From Morinoia aosen (Eukaryota > Arthropoda > Malacostraca > Amphipoda > Talitridae): a stretch of 64,000 nucleotides of DNA. The DNA lies in contig CM059564.1 of the NCBI GenBank assembly GCA_030386875.1, forward strand, positions 67,785,436 through 67,849,435, written 5' to 3'. The notes beneath the pieces are model-generated. The model had not been told where the DNA came from, made no database searches, and saw nothing but the letters and a program-made list of their open reading frames with translations. Of this stretch, positions 60,601 through 64,000 are shown in pieces. Positions within the stretch are counted from its first letter, which is position 1. Each line of letters starts with the position of its first letter. The position numbers and the translations under genes were made by a program.

Positions 60601-62767
60601 ATCTCGGTATAGAAGGGAGAGAGCCACATTACCTGGAATGTCTCGATATAGAAGGGAGAGAGCCACATTACCTGGAATATCTCGGTATAGAAGGGAGAGA
60701 GCCACATTACCTGGAATGTCTCCATATAGAAGGGAGAGAGCCATATTACCTGGAATATCTCGGTATAGAAGGGAGAGAGCCACATTACCTGGAATGTCTC
60801 GATATAGAAGGGAGAGAGCCACATTACCTGGAATATCTCGGTATAGAAGGGAGAGAGCCACATTACCTGGAATGTCTCGATATAGAAGGGAGAGAGCCAC
60901 ATTACCTGGAATATCTCGGTATAGAAGGGAGAGAGCCACATTACCTGGAATGTCTCCATATAGAAGGGAGAGAGCCATATTACCTGGAATATCTCGGTAT
61001 AGAAGGGAGAGAGCCACATTACCTGGAATGTCTCGATATAGAAGGGAGAGAGCCACATTACCTGGAATATCTCGGTATAGAAGGGAGAGAGCCACATTAC
61101 CTGGAATGTCTCGATATAGAAGGGAGAGAACCACATTACCTAGAATATCTCGGTATAGAAGGGAGAGAGCCACATTACCTGGAATGTCTCGATATAGAAG
61201 GGAGTGAGCCGCATTACCTGAAATGTCTCCATATAGAAGGGAGTGAGCCACGTTACCTGGAATGTTTCGGAGCAGAAGGGAGAGTGAGCCACATTACCTG
61301 GAATGTCTCGGTATAGAAGGAAGTGAGCCACGTTACCTGGAATGTCTCCATATAAAAGGGAGTGAGCCACATTACCTGGAATGTCTCGATATAGAAGGGA
61401 GTGAGCCACGCTACCTGGAATGTCTCGGAGCAGAAGGGAGAGTGAGCCACATTACCTAGAATATCTCGGTATAGAAGGGAGTGAGCCACGTTACCTGGAA
61501 TGTCTCGGAGCAGAAGGGAGAGTGAGCCACATTACCTAGAATATCTCGGTATAGAAGGGAGTGAGCCACGTTACCTGGAATGTCTCGGAGCAGAAGGGAG
61601 AGAGCCACGTTACCTGGAATGTCTCGGAGCAGAAGGGAGAGTGAGCCAAATTACCTGGAATGCCACAGGAGGTGCACGGCAGAATCACCTGGAACGTTTC
61701 GGAGCACAGGGCAGACGAGGAGGCGAGCACAACGCCGCTGCGAGACACACAGCCGGCCACCACAAGGTGCCTCGCCAACATCGACGTCGCCCAAGCAGAG
61801 GGTGGCGGTGGCTCTCTAGCAATTTCTTTTGACGTCTGCTCGTAACCAACAGATTACAAGTATAAGTTTATCAAGGAATGTTACACAGATAAATAATGAA
61901 GATGATAACATAAGTTAGTTTAAGCCTCCTTAACCACAACAAAGGTCTTAATATGAAGTTAGGGGGACGGAGAATTTATCCACATGGTATGCTCCCACAC
62001 ACGATCCCCTGTGTATTAAAGCAGTCAATGAAAGAAGATTAAAGTAAAAGAAGAAAATATAATAACAGATGCTGAAAAATAGAAGAGTATTACATTGAAA
62101 AAAGATAGTTCGTAACATGAAAACACTTATTTTATTTCGACGAAAGGAAAGTCTACCTAACCCTAAGCTCGAGACATGACAAATTCCTCTTTAGGGCGCT
62201 TATTTCTATAGATGCCATAGTTTTATCCCCCTGAGGTGATAGTTCGAGAAGCGAAGTTTTTCTGAAGGAAAAAACTGTGGGTATTGTTTCACAGGTCATC
62301 GTAGTTATTCCTCCCCCACAGCAGCAAATTTATTATTGTAAGGATCACAGCAATTTATTGCGTTTCTAAAATATGAAAAGGTACGGGTTTTACCATAGAA
62401 AGACATTGCATGACTGAAGATTGAGCTGCAGAAATAAAAGTCCATTTTGCCCGTGAGAAATTTACTTCATACCAGTGTAGAAATTCACTGTGCCATCGAA
62501 TACCGTAAAATAAAACAGAGTTTATAAAAATTCGGTTAAATAAACTGATTCGTGAAAGAATTACTGGTACTTCAGCAAAAATTCACAGCTATTCACACCC
62601 AGCGCAACATCACCTGCTCAACACTGCCTCCGGACGCGGAATAGAAGAGGGGCACCGGCAACACCGAGTGGGTGGCGGCCGCGGCGCCGCTGTACTGCCA
62701 GCAGTAGGGGAACGTTTGATCCATAACTTGCGCTTCCATCGTTGACTCGCGGCTGTTCCAGAACAGC
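39371..62767 (-). CDS. Divergent dynein heavy chain-like gene, AAA1-AAA2 portion (11 exons, partial)
   Basis: Eleven exons on the minus strand join in compatible phases into about 740 codons without a stop. Read in order they follow the dynein heavy chain motor: end of linker, AAA1, AAA2 and the segment after AAA2. Dynein heavy chains are ATP-driven minus-end microtubule motors of cytoplasm or axoneme. Here AAA1, the main hydrolytic site, lacks recognisable Walker A and Walker B motifs, so the product is unlikely to be a normal motor. Exons are GC-rich in AT-rich DNA and remain open, which argues against an old pseudogene. Divergent dyneins such as DNHD1 or DNAH14 types are the relatives to test. 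N-terminal exons lie beyond 64 kb; AAA3-AAA6 exons were not found and may lie left of the satellite. Confidence 0.75.
39891..40251 (-). mobile_element. Family S retroposon with target duplication
   Basis: Minus-strand copy with an ATA/ATT-rich tail. The 13-bp flanks TACTGTAAAAATA occur at 39878-39890 and 40252-40264, a perfect duplication. It lies in a dynein-like intron in the sense direction. Confidence 0.82.
40400..40674 (+). pseudogene. Tc1/mariner-type transposase 3' fragment
   Basis: VWPPNSPDLNPMDYYTWGTV is the last catalytic (third Asp) block of Tc1/mariner-type transposases. It continues to GLQGKVQNQ and then, after a one-base frameshift near 40610, ACSRFLARIEAAIHANGGYF and a TAA at 40672-40674. 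The upstream transposase and the inverted repeats are missing. Confidence 0.8.
40805..40925. repeat. 29-bp degenerate tandem repeat
   Basis: About four units of CGTATTAACGCACCTCTTCA plus a variable ACAYATGA part; the first two are close, the rest decay. Confidence 0.75.
41335..41496 (-). repeat. 36-bp coding repeat in exon 10 (12-residue unit)
   Basis: About four and a half copies of SSAETKVRFTNR. The period is three times twelve, so the frame is kept. Units are basic and Ser/Thr-rich, and nearly identical in DNA. Confidence 0.88.
41335..41718 (-). CDS. Dynein-like exon 10: AAA2 end plus a repeat insertion
   Basis: Acceptor TTTGTCTCATGCAG, phase 0. APDGLLARCEVVILPDDLLT follows exon 9 exactly as ASPATVSRCGMVYxxPxxLG does in dyneins, with ARC in place of the arginine-finger SRC. 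About 50 low-complexity residues and then a 12-residue repeat follow. The donor AAC|GTGAAT is inferred. Confidence 0.75.
42040..42195. repeat. Tandem repeat of about 40 bp, three to four copies
   Basis: The unit contains GTAATAAGAAATACTATAAT and TTACGTTCGGT. Copies differ by a few bases and one to two indels. Confidence 0.8.
42500..43272. mobile_element. Internally deleted Tc1/mariner-type element with about 240-bp inverted repeats
   Basis: TA flanks both ends (42498-42499, 43273-43274). The right end read inward begins CCGGGTGTCCCACAAAAATG and the left CCGAGTCCCACTAAAATG. Similarity between the arms continues for about 240 bp. The middle (42810-42950) is an open reading frame tail: IFLRQRIEEVFQELKENGEI ... 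CLDRNGGYVEGY and a stop, the normal C-terminus of such a transposase. The element is therefore a deletion derivative of an autonomous parent. Confidence 0.85.
43452..43617 (-). CDS. Dynein-like exon 9: AAA2 Walker B
   Basis: Acceptor TATTTTCCTGCAG, donor AAT|GTGAGT, 55 codons after one base. CLVLDGELDSSWSVCLQQAL and ALNLPDGG match WIVFDGPVDxxWIENMNxVL and LCLxNGE of AAA2. This is the clearest dynein match in the window. Confidence 0.82.
43642..43996 (-). mobile_element. Family S retroposon with target duplication
   Basis: Minus-strand copy. The flanks ATAATACACATCGA (43628-43641) and ATAATACACACCGA (43997-44010) are a 14-bp duplication with one mismatch. It is inserted 11 bp upstream of the exon 9 acceptor, in the sense direction. 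Its GT-free pyrimidine tract now forms part of that intron. Confidence 0.82.
44224..44300. repeat. Short (ACAT)n run with adjoining SINE-like tail sequence
   Basis: About five ACAT units are followed by ATACCGGGCTTATCC and a small hairpin CCTCCCTATGGGAGGG. It looks like the 3' end of an unidentified retroposon on the minus strand. Confidence 0.4.
44569..44726 (-). CDS. Dynein-like exon 8: AAA2 central part
   Basis: Acceptor ATACTTACAG, phase 0 in, phase 2 out. VYPASLPHHQLYGGS and STDGIITEAF match the NPKAxTxxQLYG...DGxxxxxxR block of AAA2. By phase and by comparison with exon 3 the exon ends at TTCAG|GGGAGT, a non-canonical GG donor. A GT donor a few bases on (GTTTGT or GTTAAG) is the alternative but gives the wrong phase for exon 9. 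Confidence 0.68.
45180..45311 (-). CDS. Dynein-like exon 7: AAA2 P-loop
   Basis: Acceptor CTCTACCCGTTGACAG, donor CAG|GTTTGA, phase 0, 44 codons. It encodes VAEKALELHRALKKGPVILL and GAPATGKKTL. This is the AAA2 nucleotide loop with the GxxxxGK frame kept, but Lys replaces the Ser/Thr that normally coordinates Mg. It is very GC-rich. Confidence 0.8.
45687..46040 (-). mobile_element. Family S retroposon, diverged copy
   Basis: Minus-strand copy with a TTGATTAGATTAGATTATACG tail region at its left, diverged at the 5' end. Possible short duplication around TCAAGGGAGAA/TCAAGAGAAGA; sense to the dynein-like gene. Confidence 0.7.
46050..50385. other. Dynein-like intron 6, middle: little recognised
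   Basis: AT-rich. A TACAGGGTGATCGAAAAC at about 47510 looks like a transposon terminus, but no mate was found. An ATT trinucleotide run lies at 48858-48875. Short open frames are unsupported. Confidence 0.45.
50391..50615 (-). mobile_element. Family S retroposon, truncated copy
   Basis: Minus-strand copy of about 225 bp lacking the central pyrimidine-rich part. Both the 3' (GATTAGTTTAGGCCTCC) and 5' (GGGCCAATTCCCACAGATAC) ends are recognisable. Confidence 0.65.
51020..51240. repeat. Degenerate tandem repeat, about 33 bp, with an outlier at 53705-53770
   Basis: Six to seven loose units of ACGATACGTTATACCTGTGA-type sequence. Two further units lie on the other side of the LINE, at 53705-53770, suggesting the array was once larger and was disrupted by insertions. 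Confidence 0.7.
51720..53712 (-). pseudogene. Non-LTR retrotransposon (CR1/Jockey-type), 5'-truncated and dead
   Basis: Minus-strand RT in three frames. Visible parts are NNYRPISVLPIMSKIFEKL, then after a frameshift near 53360 YGFRSKKSTTQAVLNHLQYL, LDFRKAFDCVDHK, HGVPQGSVLGPLLFLIFIND, and then the catalytic FADD site. At that site one extra base and a substitution turn the sequence into FAG/GDS with a frame change (about 52935). The C-terminus continues to LETHFLSEY and a stop at 52111. The 3' end shows an AAATAAATAAATTG-like tail near 51725. ORF1, the endonuclease and the RT start are missing. It lies in sense within dynein-like intron 6. Confidence 0.85.
53775..54558. other. Dynein-like intron 6, end: nothing recognised
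   Basis: AT-rich, no repeats matched elsewhere in the window. Confidence 0.45.
54559..54821 (-). CDS. Dynein-like exon 6: AAA1-AAA2 connection
   Basis: Acceptor CCTTACCAG, donor GAG|GTGAGT (strong). It includes LHTLLRILSECGEKAL and LLQRRLQEIFSTSLE, helical and poorly conserved as expected for this part of dynein. Phase 1 in and phase 0 out agree with neighbours. Confidence 0.65.
55468..55744 (-). CDS. Dynein-like exon 5: AAA1 C-terminal helices
   Basis: Acceptor TCTCTTTCGTAG, 92 codons plus one base. LLTEVRLRASGLADAGQLAS aligns well with the EVxLYSxGFxDARxLARK helix that ends AAA1 in dyneins. The donor A|GTGACT is inferred from phase agreement with exon 6 and is the least certain edge. Confidence 0.7.
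56755..56910 (-). CDS. Dynein-like exon 4: AAA1 sensor region
   Basis: Acceptor CTCCATCAGCAG, donor AAG|GTAATG, phase 0, 52 codons. PCRFCFTVSRDALQRLPGHF aligns with the FITMNPGYAGRSELPDNLK block; the RLP/ELP step is retained while MNPGYAGR is not. The exon could begin three bases earlier. Confidence 0.72.
57000..58110. other. Dynein-like intron 3, part: unassigned, with a GC-rich patch at 57715-57830
   Basis: The patch reads CCTGCGCGGCCTGCG... and on the plus strand ends in CAGAC|GTAAGT, a good donor. On the minus strand an open stretch runs at 57429-57638. Neither could be matched to dynein or another family, and exons 3 and 4 join in phase without it. It may be an element fragment. Confidence 0.35.
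58137..58703. repeat. 18-bp G-rich minisatellite, about 31 copies
   Basis: Unit GATTTGGGGGTTCTAATT, with variants (TTATTT, TCTAGTT, GAGGG) concentrated in the second half. It has one run of five G per unit on the plus strand; the transcribed dynein-like strand carries CCCCC. It lies in intron 3. Confidence 0.97.
59216..59356 (-). CDS. Dynein-like exon 3: AAA1 Walker B region (motif lost)
   Basis: Acceptor TTTGTTTGAAG, 47 codons, phase 0. GVMSGMGWQGIVVQCYPELS aligns with the GLxxxGAWxCFDEFNRI block, but the DE pair is absent. The donor appears to be CAG|GCGAGT, a GC-AG intron; phase agrees with exon 4. Confidence 0.72.
60455..61670 (-). repeat. 39-bp array, about 31 copies, derived from the exon 2 splice donor
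   Basis: On the minus strand each unit carries CTCCGAGACATTCCAG|GTAA or a drifted form (TACCGAGATATTCCAG|GTAA), i.e. the last bases of exon 2 with their donor. Units next to exon 2 keep the exon-like GCTCCGARAC. Farther units have TACCGAGAT or TATCGAGAC, or the TATGGAGAC form, in alternating patterns that form higher-order pairs and longer groups. Nearly all keep CAG|GTAATG. The 39-bp length equals 13 codons. Confidence 0.95.
61689..61835 (-). CDS. Dynein-like exon 2: AAA1 region where the P-loop should be
   Basis: Acceptor GAGCAG, donor CAG|GTGATT, phase 0 both sides, 49 codons. The expected GPAGTGKTE is replaced by EPPPPSAWATSML; the following ARHLVVAGCV fits the helix and strand after the P-loop. 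Its 3' end (CTCCGAAACGTTCCAG|GT) is the apparent source of the 39-bp array that begins within 30 bp downstream. Confidence 0.68.
61909..62237 (-). mobile_element. Family S retroposon, copy in dynein-like intron 1
   Basis: Minus-strand copy with the GTTAGTTTAAGCCTCC end at left and ATAGTTTTATCCCCCTGAGG at right, with internal small deletions. Confidence 0.7.
62614..62767 (-). CDS. Dynein-like exon 1: end of linker and start of AAA1
   Basis: Acceptor CTGCTGCTAG, donor CAG|GTGATG, phase 2 in and phase 0 out, 51 codons. It contains LFWNSRESTMEAQV (compare the linker-end LRxYW of dyneins) and CWQYSGAAAATHSVLPVPL, which occupies the place of FEYxGNxxRLVITPLTDR. Confidence 0.7.
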
Positions 62768-62862
62768 CTAGCAGCAGACAGTGTAAATTAACGATAGTTT
62801 TTCAGATTTTTCGCCTTCATTCCTTATACAGCAAGAATAAAGTATCTATTAATCAAACTATT

Positions 62863-63216
62863 TAGATTAGATTAATTTAAATATTAGTTTAAGCTTATTT
62901 AAAAGTAACAAATACATTCCAAAGAGAGGAAGAAGGAAAGCACCATTTAGTACGGACTTGAGAGAATCCGGAATCTATGCAGAAGGTACATAGAAACAGT
63001 AAGCTTAGAAAAAGTGAACGGAACACGATAAAAATTTAAGAAAAAAGTAGTATATGCTGAGAAACAAGATAGCAGTGAACCGAAAAAAGATGACTCGTAA
63101 TCAGATAAAAAAATTATTCTATTTCAACAATAGGGAAGTCTATAACTGGAGACCTCACCTACTCCTCCCGGGAGCGTTAACTCCCATAGATACAATAGTT
63201 GTATCCTCCTGTGAGG
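62863..63216 (-). mobile_element. Family S retroposon upstream of exon 1
   Basis: Minus-strand copy, GATTAGATTAATTTAAATAT tail side at left, ACAATAGTTGTATCCTCCTG at right. It begins about 100 bp upstream of the exon 1 acceptor. Confidence 0.72.
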
Positions 63217-63219
63217 GAC

Positions 63220-64000
63220 GCAACTGTTTTATAGCTTCGTTCTGCTTCTGCTTGAATATTTCATACAGGCAGAGGTACAATATTTTCATGAAACTATGGT
63301 CTAAGATCACAAAGTATGGATCCAGAATTACTGCCATGTAAGTTCTGTAGAAATCAATGTATCCGCAGGTATTTCCCTACCACGAAGCTCTGAACTTTTA
63401 CCTCTTTTGAGGCGAGCTGAATTACATGGAGAAGCTAGTAAACCTGCAATGAATATTTAATTGCAGCTCTTGTCTGACAAGCAAATAAAAATGAAGAACA
63501 CCCTCTCCATACGTTGGTATTAAGGTTGTACGTCATCAAAACTGAGCACCATTTCCTGCACACACACTTTCTACACTCCTTTGCTATTCAAAAGGTTGAG
63601 TAAAACCTTCAGTATGAAATATAGCGAGCAGATGGGAAATGAGCAAAAATTATTTTTAAATTGAAGTGACAGTGTGAAAAAGCAGATATTAGCAAACAGG
63701 CAACATCACGTCGTAAGTAAAAAGAATATTCGCAGGGAATAATTTCACGTTACCAATTGTAGGAGATATAATTGGAAAAATTAAGGCAATTTAAAGATGT
63801 GTCTTATTCATAAAAATTGCAATATGTCATACCCTATAAAAGGATATATTTTCATGTTTGGAATAACATTGATCATGACCTTAATAAACTTCGCACGATT
63901 TATCAATATGTGTGTTTTACTTTGTTAACATAATAATTTAAGTAGATCATGATATTAAAAAATGATGGTGCCAAATTTTTAGGGGAAAATCGAGGCCTTG
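63220..64000. other. Right edge: dynein-like intron, nothing recognised
   Basis: AT-rich. No linker-domain exon was seen before the window ends. Confidence 0.45.

Noticed and set aside
60487..61832. Long open frames in the 39-bp array on both strands
   Set aside because: Array artefact. Only the frame continuing from exon 2 is of interest, and only for the first two or three units.

Overview
This is nuclear DNA from an animal, most likely an arthropod and probably an insect. The background is AT-rich. GC-rich exons have GT-AG introns, and there are Tc1/mariner, Penelope-like and non-LTR element remnants plus SINE-like retroposons. There are no operons, ribosome binding sites or prokaryotic features. 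The species cannot be named from the sequence. One 500-base run of N (29759-30258) is an assembly gap inside satellite DNA.

Left part (1-26.4 kb, plus strand). The first 6 kb are nested inverted-repeat (MITE-like) elements that leave 8-bp target duplications. Gene 1 (3900-13504) can be assembled as five exons, every intron in phase 1. It encodes a predicted 547-residue type I membrane protein: signal peptide, a short charged region, 22 perfect TTGAPP mucin-like repeats, one transmembrane helix, and a cytoplasmic tail with about 15 proline/arginine-rich 8-residue repeats. Its introns hold a 26-bp minisatellite, SINE-like copies and a decayed Penelope-like element. Gene 2 (22024-23323) repeats the first two exons of gene 1 with the same phases. 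Its later exons were not found.

Centre (26.4-39.2 kb). About 3.3 kb of a 16-bp satellite, the gap, then about 9 kb of a 22/26-bp satellite with higher-order structure of about 3.57 kb. The giant open frames here are artefacts of the repeats.

Right part (39.3-64 kb, minus strand). Eleven exons with compatible phases encode the AAA1-AAA2 part of a very divergent dynein heavy chain. AAA1 has lost its Walker A and Walker B motifs, and AAA2 has an altered P-loop. The linker exons lie beyond the right edge of the window. The AAA3-AAA6 exons were not found and may lie left of the satellite block, which would then sit inside an intron. The introns carry an 18-bp G-rich array, a dead CR1/Jockey-type LINE, mariner remnants, six SINE-like copies and a 39-bp array. 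That 39-bp array appears to be a roughly 31-fold amplification of one exon's own 5' splice junction.

Most notable: the amplified splice-donor array, the catalytically stripped dynein with satellite beside it, the novel mucin-like receptor with a paralogue, and a SINE-like family whose copies are all in the sense direction of the neighbouring genes.
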